NCBI GenBank assembly: GCA_944989445.1
Contig: CALYLW010000014.1
Span: 738,978 to 802,977 of the forward strand
Direction: 5' to 3'
DNA from: Ampullaceana balthica
Lineage: Eukaryota; Mollusca; Gastropoda; Lymnaeidae
Length of the DNA stretch: 64,000 nucleotides
The notes below the pieces were generated by a model. The model worked only from the letters and a program-made list of their open reading frames with translations, was not told where the DNA came from and ran no database searches. Of this stretch, positions 10,848 to 20,926 are shown one piece after another; the first letter of the stretch is position 1, and each line of letters starts with the position of its first letter. Position numbers and translations under genes: made by a program.

Positions 10848-12920
10848 GTCTGTCTTGGGCTCGGCGGGCGGAAAAACAGAAGTCAAAAATGACCCATTTC
10901 CCATGATCCGATCGAACTGAAATTTGGCACACGGACCCGTCGAACCTAACAATGCATCGTATCAAAATTTCAGATCGATCGAACGTACCATAATTAAATT
11001 AATGCATTTTTAGTTTATCCTTATATGAGGTATGTAATTCAAAATTCACTGTTTGTTATTTTTTTTAAATTCCAGTTCCACGTGAGTTTGAGTTGACGCC
11101 GACCGTCGTGTTGACGACGACCGTCGTGCCGACACCCCCTCACATCCCACCCCCCATTTATTAAAGACAAGGGACATCACTCAGTGTCAGTCTGTAAATG
11201 TTTAAAAATAATCACTACTGTTAGTTATGTCTCATATATAAGGGATTTATAGTCAAAAACTTTGTTTTTACGGGTTTGTTTTATTAAATCCCTTATATTA
11301 ACTTCGCGGCCGTCTCGTCTGTCTCTCTCTCATCATCTCTCTCATGGGCTCGGCGGGCGGAAAAACAAAAGTCGAAAATGACCCACTTCCCATGATCCGA
11401 TCGAACTGAAATTTGGCACACGGACCCGTCTAACCTAACAATGCATCGTATCAAAATTTCAGATCGATCGAACGTACCGTAATTAAATTAATGCATTTTT
11501 AGTTTATCCTTATAGAGGTATGTAATTTAAATTCACTGTTTGTTATTGTTTTTTTCCCACGTGAAATTTTGAGCTGACGCATTGAGGCGACCCAACGAAG
11601 CGACGGGCGCTTTTGTTTACATTTTACGTGTCACTCTGAGCTCGGTCAAGCGAATCGGTGACCAGACTTTTCCCCTCTCCCCCCCACCCACCCACCCCCC
11701 CACTAGGGTTATGATGCAAAGTTGAGTTAAGACAGATTCAGTCTGTAAATGTTTGAAAATAATCAATACTGTTAGTTATGTCTCATATATAAGGGATTTA
11801 TAGTCAAAAACTTTGTTTTTACGGGTTTGTTTTATTACGGGTTTGTTTTAATTACGGCGTTTATATTAACTCCCTCATCTCTCTCGTCGTCTCATGGGCT
11901 GGGCGGGCGGAAAAACAAAAGTCAAAAATGACCCACTTCCAGTGATCCGATCGAGCTGAAATTTGGCACACGGACCCGTCTCACCTAACAATGCATCGTA
12001 TCAAAATTTCAGATCGATCGATTGTACCGTAATTAAATTAATGCATTTTTAGTTTTATCCTTATATGACGTATGTAATTCAAATTCACGGTTTGTTATTG
12101 TTTTTTTCCCACGTGAAAGTTTGAGTTGACGCTTTGAGGCGACCCATCGAAGATCCGGGGTGCTTTTGTTTACATTTTACGTGTCGCGCTGAGCTCGGTC
12201 AAGCGAATCGGTGACCAGACTTTTCCCCTCTCCCCCTCCCACCCAGGGTTATGAAGCAAAGTTGAGTTAAGACGGATTCAGTCTGTATGTTTGTCGTGTT
12301 TGAAAATAATCAATACTGTTAGTTATGTCTCATATATAAGGGATTTATAGTCAAAAACTTTGTTTTTACGGGTTTGTTTTTACGGGTTTGTTTTATTTAA
12401 ATCCCTTATATTAACTTCACCGCCGTCTCTGTCTGTCGTCATCTCTCTCTCTCTCTCTGTCTTGGGCGGGCGGAAAAACAAAAGTAAAAAATGACCCACT
12501 TCCCGTGATCCGATCGAGCTGAAATTTGGAACACGGACCCGTCTCATCTAACAATGCATCGTATCAAAATTTCAGATCGATCGAACGTACCGTAATTAAA
12601 TTAATGCATTTATAGTTTATTCTTATATAAGGTATGTAATTCAAATTCACTGTTTGTTATTGGTTTTTTTCCACGTGAGTTTGAGTTGACGCTTTGACGT
12701 CGACCCATCGAAGTACCGGCGTGCTTTTGTTTACATTTTACGTGTCACGCTGAACTAGGCCCCCCCCCCTAGGGTTATGAAGCAAAGTTGAGTTAAGACA
12801 GATTCAGTCTGTAAATGTTTGTCCTGTATGAAAATAATCAATACTGTTAGTTATGACTCATATATAAGGGATTTATAGTCAAAAACTTTGTTTTTACGGG
12901 TTTGTTTTATTTACTTTTGT
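9245..12920 (-). repeat. Array of about seven roughly 0.5 kb repeat units, opposite orientation
   Basis: The unit start AAATCCCTTATATTAAC (or a close variant) occurs near 9250, 9736, 10276, 10786, 11286, 11850 and 12402, giving spacings of about 486 to 564 bp. Each unit holds, in order, a (CT)n run of variable length, CGGCGGGCGGAAAAACA, a CCGATCGAACTGAAATTTGG block, the CGATCGAACGTACC block, a purine-poor variable middle and CATATATAAGGGATTT. Some units replace the middle with a segment containing GTGACCAGACTTTTCCCC (near 10090, 11660 and 12210), so there are two unit types. Junctions carry inverted repeats ATAAGGGATTTA and TAAATCCCTTAT, as if each unit were a short TIR element. A single diverged copy lies at 49890-50330. 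Confidence 0.8.
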
Positions 12921-13079
12921 TCAATATTAATATTAGTAACTAGGGGTTTTTTGTGTTCGTTCATTACATTTTATATCTCCCCGCCTTAAATCCCACAATC
13001 GATCACAACAAATATCAATAAAACTTCTGAGTTTTGCGCCCCCCTGTGTGACTAATTAGTTTGTGACTAAAAAATTATT

Positions 13080-13372
13080 ATCTTATATTATCTTATCTTA
13101 TCTATACAGACGCTACTTCTATGCAGAAGATAGTTGCGTCCACAGACCATGACAGATGATCTGTTGGCAAGTGATGCAGCGTTCAAAGGCCACGGCTTTG
13201 TGGGTTCCACGCATTACCCAGCTGCCTAACTACATGTAGTGTTAGGTACCCATTCGGAGCGGGGTGACTCAGGGACGCCCTAGGCCCCGGGAACAAACCC
13301 TTGCCTTCACACGGATTCGAACCCGTGACCATCGGTACGACAGTCCAGTGCGCTGGACATCATCTTACAACG
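13080..13372 (-). mobile_element. tRNA-derived SINE, full length
   Basis: Read on the minus strand, the head contains a tRNA-like A-box region (TAGCGCACTGGAC type, here CCAGCGCACTGGAC) and a perfect B box, GGTTCGAATCC. The body has the ACTTGCCAACAGA and CATGGTCTGTGGACGCAA blocks. It ends with hairpin CTTCTGCATAGAAG, GCGTCTGTATAG and a GATAAGATAAG tail. Sister copies lie at 24365-24665, 29466-29752 and 31420-31537. The 3' 50 bp match the tail of the LINE at 60180-62155. Confidence 0.8.
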
Positions 13373-13577
13373 TGAAGCGAAGTGTTTATCCATAGTTATA
13401 CGAATAACATCAATCTTTCACCATCATCGTTTCCTGGAAGGATAATTGCAGACAGACCAACTCGTCCTCATCTAGCCACTCAATAGCCTCTGTATGTGCA
13501 TTTTCCCTTCTGGCAATAACTGCCATAGGTTCTCTTTGCCTTCTAGAAGCAATTCTCAAAGGACGGTTGCGTTTTAT

Positions 13578-14073
13578 CTAAGTTAATTCTTGAACAGTTT
13601 GGGTCGGCACATTCTCCTGAGCCCGAGCTCTGTGTTGTCCTGTATGTTTCTTCAACATTGTTAGTGAGGCAAAATATAAGTGACATACTTTGCAAAGTTG
13701 ATCAAATAAGTTGGTAATCATATGTTTGTACTTTGAAAACTCATGTTGATCTTGGCATAATGTCATCAAATTTGAGAGTTTGTGCTACAAACACGGAAGA
13801 AAACTGATGAGAATCTGCATCTGCTCTTTCTGAAGCTTTGAGTCCATCAACTTTTTGGTTTATTGGGATTGGAGGAGGGAAGAATCTTGAAGGTAAAACG
13901 TTGAAATATGAGCGTCGTGCTTTTTCGCAACATTTCATGTCCTGATATTTAATAATTTGAGTGAAATATTGGCTGGTGTGAACATGATTGTCAAACCATT
14001 CCTGATCCTTCGACATCAATCCTGCTGCATCCAATTCAGATTTATGAACACATTCAGGAGATACGCATTTCAT
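13578..14073 (-). pseudogene. Broken C2H2-type zinc-finger protein of unknown family
   Basis: The frame 14073-13744 encodes MKCVSPECVHKSELDAAG and continues for 110 aa to a stop. The rest of the same protein lies in another frame at about 13745-13578 and contains a C2H2 finger, CKVCHLYFASLTMLKKHTGQH (C-x2-C-x12-H-x3-H). A frameshift near 13745 therefore separates the two halves. The pieces read as one continuous protein (DQEWFDNHVHTSQY, then RSYFNVLPSRFFPPP, then the finger). I have a general impression of similar uncharacterised invertebrate proteins, but I cannot name the family. It lies between a SINE and a MITE cluster, so it is probably an old retrocopy or a transposon-associated gene. 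Confidence 0.55.
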
Positions 14074-14199
14074 GCTATTTTAACATAAAACTAATTCTAA
14101 TGTTTCACAAAATTTTTGAAAATTAATTTTAAAGCTTTTTAAAAGCTACTTAAAAAATATAATTAAATTAGAAAAAAAATTATTTAAAAAAAATTAATG

Positions 14200-15495
14200 T
14201 TTGACATCACACATGGCCTGACCCCCCCCCTCCACCCTGTCACAAAGTGTCACACTTTCTTACACCCCCCCCCTCGGAGCGTGACGTACTTTATGGACGG
14301 CCCCTTAGCCGTTAAAAACACACAACGGGACGGCGATTTCACGCACCTAAGGGAAAAGGGGGGTCTACATATTTATGACGAGGGGGAGGGGGTGTTAGAG
14401 AAATGTGACATCACATCAAAACTTGCAACTTTAAATAAAAGTTCCACTTAAATATTTGATTTGTTACATGGTGTTTTACAATTTTTACATGACTTCACGC
14501 GTGTTATGATATTAGAATACAGGCCTACACTAAAATAAATACTTAATGACAAAAAAAGTTATTTTAAACATGCTCTTTTTCAAATAGAAAATACAGCTTT
14601 TATGGGGGGGGGGCAAAGCTTTGTGACGTCATATTGGAGGGGGTGGTCTAAGTTTTTTGTGACGACGCGTGACGAGGGGGAGTGAAAAATCTGCCAAAAA
14701 TCGCGTGACATCATTTATGGACGGCCGGGGCCGTTTGTAAATGATGTTACGCATCTAGAGGGGGGAGGGGGCGACCATTTGTGACGAAGGGTAGGGGTAG
14801 TTTAAGAAATATCACGTCACATCAAAACGCGTAACTTAAAATAAAAGTTGTCCTTAAATATTTGTTTGTTTACAATTTATTTAATGACATTTTACATTGG
14901 CTTCGCGCGTGTTACAATATTAAAAGTGCAGCCTTACACTGAATACATACTTAAACTTAAATGACAAAAAAGTGATTTGAAACATGCTAATTTTCTAATT
15001 AAATATTTTTTTTTGGGGGGAAGGGGCATTTTTGTGACGTAATATTGGAAAAGAAAGGGAGGGGGATGAAAATCGGCCATAAACGCTGGACGTCATTAAT
15101 GGACGGCCCCAAAGCTTTGACCCCCCCCCACCCAAAAAAAAGCCACATTTTCAAATATTTTAGTGCGCATTTTGATGTGACATCACATTTCTTAAACACC
15201 CACCCTCGTCACAAATGCGTGACCCCCTCCCCCTCGTCACAAATGCGTGACCCCACCCCCCACCCCTTTTTAGGCGTGTGACGTCATTTATAGATGGCTT
15301 CAAAGAGTAAAACCAATATCTTCTGACTCCGCCTTAAATTATTTTTTTCAAAAGGGGGGGGGGCGAGGGTGGAGCAAATTTGTACGTACGCATGGAGGGG
15401 GGGGGGTCCCGAAGATGTACGGGATGCAACGGGGGGGGGGTGGTACAAAAATATGAATTTTGTGCGTACCTAACATATGGATGGCCCCTAATGCA
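14200..15495. mobile_element. Cluster of GGGGCCGTCCAT-type MITEs
   Basis: Several related fold-back elements are packed together: about 14207-14307 (ends GGACGGCCCC), about 14308-14728 (left arm and right end GTGACATCATTTATGGACGG), 14728-15298 (GGGGCCGTTTG..ATGATGTTACGC to GTGACGTCATTTATAGATGG) and about 15350-15490 (TACGTACGCATGG to GGATGGCCCC). All have G-run/C-run arms. ORFs crossing them are low-complexity and meaningless. Confidence 0.65.
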
Positions 15496-15499
15496 GTTT

Positions 15500-16300
15500 C
15501 CCTCGGCTGATCAACTGCTCTAGCGGAGCTCATGGTAATCAAATAATTTTAAAAATTATAACTATAAATAACCAATAAAACATTAATGCGCATGCGTGAC
15601 TGTGTAAATAACGCTGGACAATATTCCCACAGCTGTGCGAATAATCACTCCGTTAAATTAAAAGACTTTTATCAGTTCGTGTATTTAGTCTATATTGTGT
15701 ACAGGAGTGGTTCCGTGCGTTGTCAAGCACCTCAGCACCTGCGTCGAAAAACAAAATGGCGTCAATAGTCATCTAAAACAATCACGGTAGGTACATTTTT
15801 TATAAGCAACAATGTGGGAATTTCTTTGCTTCTAGAATGATTAATTTATTAATAACTAAAGCTGATTTCCACTGATGGCGAAAATTAATAGCTTTGAGTA
15901 TTTCCACACAAAAGAGAATTTAGATATATTCCGAAGTACTGAAAAAAAAAGGGTCCAGTGCCAAGTTAGTTAGATCAGTATCAGTTTCAGTTAGATTACA
16001 ATCATCATAATGTCGTAATGATTGATTATGATAAGATAATGAAATTAATGATAATGTCAGTTACAATCAATAAATTTAAAAATTATAATTATGACTATTA
16101 CTATTGCAACAGTAAAATTGAGATTAGCATTTTAATTTTAATATACTAAATGACTAAATGTTAATCTAAGTCTAAACTAAATTTACAAGTACCAAAAGTT
16201 AATAAAAAATATTGTCAGTCTAATATTAAATAATTAAGACTAAAAGTAATTAGTAAAAGTGATACTAATGGCTCATGAGAATGGCTAACTAATGGCCAGG
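15500..16300. other. No gene seen
   Basis: AT-rich sequence upstream of the Penelope-like element. A short GC-richer patch lies at 15585-15770. About 16310-16380 looks like an unclassified interspersed repeat with self-complementary GAGACGATGG and TGCATCACC..GGTGATGCA words. Confidence 0.3.
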
Positions 16301-16390
16301 TAGGTATCATCAGCATCCTTTCGTCTTGAGAGACGATGGTGCATCACCGTAGAGGTGATGCAAGCCTGGGCGGGTATTATGGAGAATTAG

Positions 16391-18421
16391 CTGCTGCCCA
16401 TACAGCATATCCCCCTTCTCCATGAGTTATTCCCATTCAAAAAACAAAGGAAATCTACTTGGACACCACCGCCTGGTCAATCCAAGGCTCTGGACTTATA
16501 TATCAAAAGCACAGAGAATGATATTAAAAACCTTTTGTTTCCTCGACTCCGTAAATCCAACCTTTCTAAAGTTGAGTCGAAAGCCTTGTCTTTATTGCGC
16601 AGCCGTAAAGACATTGTCATCAAACCGGCCGACAAAGGCGGGGCCGTAGTTGTATGGGATAAGGAGTTGTATATTAAGGAAGCTCAGAGACAACTGGAGG
16701 ACACCCAGTTCTACCAACAGAGAGCCACTGATCCCATCATGAAAAACAACACGGTGGTTAAAAAGACCATCGATGAGTTGATAACAGAATGCGCTCTACC
16801 TCAATCAGCGTCCAGGATGCACATTTTTGACAGTGACCTGGGCAAGCCATCCTTTTATCTCCTTCCTAAAATTCACAAGGATGGTAACCCTGGTAGACCT
16901 ATTGTCTCTGCATGTTCTTGTCCAACAGAACACATTTCTGAATTCTTGGATAGTGTCTTCCAACCGATAGTGGCATCCCTCCCTACGTACATTAAGGACA
17001 CCAACCATGCCTTACGGACATTCGACTCTCTGAGCATCAATCCAAACGTAAAGAACTATCTGTTCCTCCTTGATGTATGTTCCCTCTATACATCCATTCC
17101 CCACAATGATGGCCTTCTGGCTGTACAATACTTTTTGGACAGACAACCTCACCCCAATATACCTACACATGCCTTACTACGCTTGGCGGAATTGGTCTTA
17201 ACCCTCAACTCTTTTGAGTTCAATGGCCAGTTCTTTGACCAAATCAGTGGGGTCGCCATGGGGACTAAAATGGGACCCAGCTATGCATGCTTGTTCATGG
17301 GCCATTTCGAGCACAGAGTGGAACAAGAATACACTGGTCGCCTCCCCGAATTTTATAAAAGATACATTGATGACGGCATTGGGGTCACTCATATGGAGAG
17401 GAGTGAACTTGACACGTTCATCAACTTTGTTGATTCGTTTCACCCCTCCATTAAGTTCACTCACACGATTTCCGAACTATCGGTTAATTTCCTGGACATT
17501 ACTGTAACTCTCCAGAAGAACCGCCTCCTCACTTCGGCCTACTTCAAACCTACGGACAGTCACTCTTACCTACTCTATCCCTCGTCTCATCCCAAATCCT
17601 GTAAGGATTCTATTCCATTTTCACAACTCCTTCGCCTCCGTAGGCTGTGTCAATCTAATGAGGACTTTTTGGAAAAGGCGTTGGAAATGGTGGAGTTTTT
17701 TAGACAAAGGTCTTACCCTGAAGCTATACTTCAATCTGCACTTCAGCGAGTTAAAAACTTCACTCGTGCCGACGCTTTTGTATCACGCTCCAGTGATAGT
17801 AATGAAAGGAGCAAATTGGTGCTCACATACCATCCCCACAACATCAGAGCAAAGGAAATATTTGTGAAAAACCGCACCATTCTCCTCGCGGACCCTGAGA
17901 CAAACAACATATTTTCCACCCCACCCCTCATTGTATTCAGGAGGGACAAAAATCTGCGAGACCTATTGGTTCGTAGCCGTCTGCTTATTCCGTCCTCCCA
18001 TCTGGGCACTAAGCCATGTGGTCGTAATCGCTGCAAGACATGTCCCTTTGTTACCCAGACGGACCAGATTGTCTTCCCTAAGGGGACATTCAAGATTAGG
18101 AATGGCTATCTTTGTACTAGCCGCAATGTGGTCTACACCATTGTGTGTAAGCGCTGTCCTTTGAAGTACATTGGTGAAACGGGGAGGTTACTCTCTTGCC
18201 GTATCGCGGAACATGTACGTGCCATTAAACAAGACAAACAGTGTCCTGTCTCCCGACACTTCAATGGACGGGACCACATGGGTGTCGATGACATGTCTGT
18301 CACCGCCTTGGTTTCTTGTACAAACACACCCGGCCGGGTCAGTCTGGAGAATAGACTAATCCATGAATATGGGACTCTTACACCACATGGGATCAACGTT
18401 GTGTTCGCACTGACAAGCTGA
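16391..18421 (+). CDS. Penelope-like retroelement protein: reverse transcriptase plus GIY-YIG endonuclease
   Basis: The frame is open from just after the TAG at 16388-16390 to the TGA at 18421, about 676 codons, with no stop or frameshift. The true start is missing because the 5' end is truncated (no ATG before 16535). RT motifs appear in order: VIKPADKGGAVVVWD (about 16615-16660), FYLLPKIHKDGNPGRPIVS (about 16855), LLDVCSLYTSIPHNDG (about 17069), GVAMGTKMGPSYACL (about 17250) and catalytic YIDD at 17363-17374. The C-terminal part has a Cys cluster, CGRNRCKTC (about 18020), then a GIY-YIG nuclease: VYTIV at 18131, KYIGETGRL near 18164 and CRIAEHVRAIK. This order (RT then GIY-YIG) is diagnostic of Penelope-like elements. 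The protein copies element RNA at a nicked target. GC content is clearly higher than the flanks, suggesting a recent insertion. Confidence 0.93.
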   Translation: MLPIQHIPLLHELFPFKKQRKSTWTPPPGQSKALDLYIKSTENDIKNLLFPRLRKSNLSKVESKALSLLRSRKDIVIKPADKGGAVVVWDKELYIKEAQRQLEDTQFYQQRATDPIMKNNTVVKKTIDELITECALPQSASRMHIFDSDLGKPSFYLLPKIHKDGNPGRPIVSACSCPTEHISEFLDSVFQPIVASLPTYIKDTNHALRTFDSLSINPNVKNYLFLLDVCSLYTSIPHNDGLLAVQYFLDRQPHPNIPTHALLRLAELVLTLNSFEFNGQFFDQISGVAMGTKMGPSYACLFMGHFEHRVEQEYTGRLPEFYKRYIDDGIGVTHMERSELDTFINFVDSFHPSIKFTHTISELSVNFLDITVTLQKNRLLTSAYFKPTDSHSYLLYPSSHPKSCKDSIPFSQLLRLRRLCQSNEDFLEKALEMVEFFRQRSYPEAILQSALQRVKNFTRADAFVSRSSDSNERSKLVLTYHPHNIRAKEIFVKNRTILLADPETNNIFSTPPLIVFRRDKNLRDLLVRSRLLIPSSHLGTKPCGRNRCKTCPFVTQTDQIVFPKGTFKIRNGYLCTSRNVVYTIVCKRCPLKYIGETGRLLSCRIAEHVRAIKQDKQCPVSRHFNGRDHMGVDDMSVTALVSCTNTPGRVSLENRLIHEYGTLTPHGINVVFALTS

Positions 18422-18562
18422 TTGATTGGCCACACCCACCCTTTCCTTTCCTATTTAAGCTCTTACTTTTCTCTCCTTGCTTTATCTCTACTGGACTACT
18501 TGGATTTCACCGAAGCTAAGTGTTTTTTCTATTATTTCGTTTTATTCGTTTCATTTGTGTAC

Positions 18563-18625
18563 TATTTGTCCGTTGAAGAAGGCTCTTTGCCGAAACGTTC
18601 GCTGTTGTGTTACGTCCTGTCAGGC
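18563..18625 (+). ncRNA. Hammerhead-ribozyme-like fold in the Penelope-like terminus
   Basis: The elements of a type I hammerhead lie in the right order: TTGAAGA at 18573-18579 (consensus CUGANGA, first base changed), helix II GGC..GCC with loop TCTTT, GAAA at 18592-18595, helix III ACGT at 18595-18598 pairing with ACGT at 18612-18615, and C18616 in the cleavage position. Helix I (TTTGTCCG with CTGTCAGG) is weak. Penelope-like elements are known to carry hammerhead motifs in their termini. The degenerate core makes activity doubtful. Confidence 0.4.
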
Positions 18626-18762
18626 CTACTAATACCCTGTTTTTATTTTATGCATTTACCTTTTTAAAAGCCTGATTGCAGTCTCACCCCCATTACTTCA
18701 GCCAAGGTTAACAAACCTCAACTACCCAAAGTGACTGGTTTTGAGACGATTGTAAACCGCCT

Positions 18763-18985
18763 TCACTCCTTCAGACGGGCATCGAGAGAATTCAATTTGT
18801 TGAGCAATTCCTTGATATCCTTGATTTCCTCATATTTCATTTGTAACTTGTAGATTTCTCCAACACTTGTAACAACTGCTCATAAACATGAATGATATAA
18901 ATCAAAGTGGTCACGCTGCAGCTCACAAGCCAAATACCGCTCTTCTGTGTTCACATTGTGGCTCACAAATAATTAATGAAATTAA
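18763..18985 (-). pseudogene. Gene fragment of unknown family, one internal stop
   Basis: On the minus strand one frame reads NTEERYLACELQRDHFDLYH, reaches an in-frame TGA near 18881, and continues AVVTSVGEIYKLQMKYEEIK to a stop at 18763. The composition is typical of a real helical protein, not chance translation. It abuts the Penelope-like terminus on one side and the Tigger-like MITE at 19005 on the other. It may be the last exon or retrocopy of a host gene. I cannot name it. Confidence 0.35.
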
Positions 18986-19004
18986 AAATTTTGGAATGGA
19001 ATAT

Positions 19005-19612
19005 ACTGTCGGACCTCGCTAAGTCGAACTTAAAGGGAAACGAAAAAAATTCGACTAACTGAGTTTTTGAGTTAGGGAAAATGGCATAATAGGCGCAGAT
19101 TAATCAAGGACAATATTGATATTGAGAGGGGGGGGAAGGGGGAAACAGCCATCCCGGCGAGAAGGCTTGACAGGAAAGAGAGGCAGTGTCTGATGTTTCA
19201 TATAAAAGGAAGCCAACTAGACTTTGACATACCGACATCACTGAGAAAGCCCTTCCCCCCACTTTACTCCCTTGGGGGGAGTAAGATTTTTCTTTTTAAA
19301 AAGAGTCACAGCATGCAGCAAAGCGACACAGATTAGTTACCCTTCTTCCAGCCACTCGTTTTTCTTGTCTAGGTCATTTTTGGTCTCAAAATAGACATTT
19401 ATGTGGTTCTACAGAACACATGTTCTGAAATGTCGCCCAAGAATAATAACGCCTTGGAAAATTCAACTAAGGGAGGTTGGAAGCCACAAAATTTTCGAGT
19501 TAAGGAGATCTAAAATACATTAGTCTTATGGAATTTGGCCGGGACCTAACAATTAATTCGATATAGGGAGGTTTTCGACTTAGGGAAGTTTGACTTAGCG
19601 AGGTCCAACTAT
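19005..19612. mobile_element. Tigger/pogo-like MITE
   Basis: Left end CTGTCGGACCTCGCTAAGTC and right end CTTAGCGAGGTCCAAC are inverted copies, flanked by TA. Inside are AATAGGCGCAGATTAATCAA and a G-run/C-run fold. Copies occur at 6490-6800 and 58383-58940. Ends of this type and a TA target fit the pogo/Tigger group of Tc1/mariner. No transposase. Confidence 0.7.
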
Positions 19613-19619
19613 ATAATAT

Positions 19620-20745
19620 ATAAAATAAAGAACTATTTTTGCACTAATTTCCATATTTGTAAAGCAGATTTTTTTAGCTTGTAACTAAGGTATAGAGGTT
19701 CAAAATAAACTAAATAATGTAGTCCATTGGTTTCTTACCCAAGCTTTGTACTACGGAATCAACCAAAAAGATCATTCATGAAAAAACTTAAAACAAAAAA
19801 GGACTGTCCCTGTATCCTAATTCCCAAAATTTCACCCTTCTACCAACACAGGAAGTTGGAGCATTAGTGATGAGTGAGTGAGGACTTTGCCTTTTATTAG
19901 TACAGTATAGACTTTATCGTCTCTAAATATTTAAATAATTTGAGAACCTTGCAAACATTATACTCCATGACAACATTACCTAATTAAACTAATGTCATAA
20001 GGAACCCTAACCTCATAATTAAAAATTATAGGGCGTTGAAACCTATACCTAATTGAGTATGAAAAGACAAATGTGAAGAAAAAAAAATCCCCGTCTGAAA
20101 CTCAAACCCTACCCCCCCAGCACAACAATCCTACACAATAACATGCAATCAAAACTTCTTGGTGAAAAGAACTCTTTTTATATCTTATATCAGAGGCTAT
20201 TAAGTTGATTACAAATAGCCAACAGCTCTCTACAAGCTATTGGTAGTCTTGTACCAATAGACACTTCCAAAATAAATGAAGGCTTTTAATAGTTGAAGGG
20301 AGTGATTAGTTTCTGATCAGTGGTGATGTAAACTATTAAACTTCTCTTTACTATTATGGTAACAATCCGCACGCATTTCAAAGTATTGACCATCACTGGT
20401 GTTAGTCCCACTAAAGTTAATAACTTTTTATTTAGACGTTTAAATCAAACATGGCAACAAGTTGCAGCAAACAAAAATATAAAAATAAAATATAAGTTTT
20501 CTACCACAATGGGAAGAAGACTTTGCATTTATTGAAAAAACATAAGGCTAATTTGTCTTATGTGCCAAACACCACTAAAAAATTACAAGGTCATCAATTT
20601 GAAGTGACATTATGAAAAATGTCATGAAGAGTATATATTACATTATTCACTGCAATCTGAATTAAGTAATTTAAAAACAAGCTTGCTGGAATGTGTCAGC
20701 AACAGACACTACTTTCTGCTTTCAGCATAGAAGGTGCCACTTCAA
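19620..20745. other. No gene seen
   Basis: AT-rich DNA. A few hAT-like words (AAAATCATT, TTGAAGTGACATTATGAAAA near 20600) hint at an old transposon, but nothing is firm. Confidence 0.3.
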
Positions 20746-20749
20746 CTGA

Positions 20750-20925
20750 CTAAATGTATAACATATAAACAGGGTTATAGTTAGCCTGACAGGACGTAAC
20801 ACAACAGCGAACGTTTCGGCAAAGAACCTTCTTCAACGAACAAATAGTACACAAATAAAACGAATATAACGAAAGAATAAAAAACTTAGCTGCGGTGAAA
20901 TCCAATTAGTCCAGTAGAGATATGA
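20750..20925 (-). repeat. Penelope-like terminus, minus orientation
   Basis: Inverse of the 18480-18660 terminus: AGCGAACGTTTCGGC at about 20804, then AAACTTAGCTGCGGTGAAAT and TCCAATTAGTCCAGTAGAGA. It is interrupted at its inner end by the hAT element that starts at 20927. Confidence 0.8.
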
Positions 20926-20926
20926 G

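Larger units (their letters stand above)
16391..18690 (+). mobile_element. Penelope-like element, 5'-truncated, with 3' terminal repeat
   Basis: Body plus 3' terminus. After the ORF come about 250 bp ending near CTGATTGCAGTCTCACCCCC, matching the termini at 2866-3055 and, inverted, 20750-20925. The terminus contains the hammerhead-like fold described separately. No upstream terminal repeat is visible. Confidence 0.85.

Noticed and set aside
14197..15542. Several ORFs of 60-85 aa rich in Pro, Gly and Lys
   Set aside because: They fall in G-run/C-run MITE arms and have no protein-like composition.
16805..18667. Additional ORFs overlapping the Penelope-like coding region
   Set aside because: They lie in other frames of an intact RT/GIY-YIG ORF and show no motifs.
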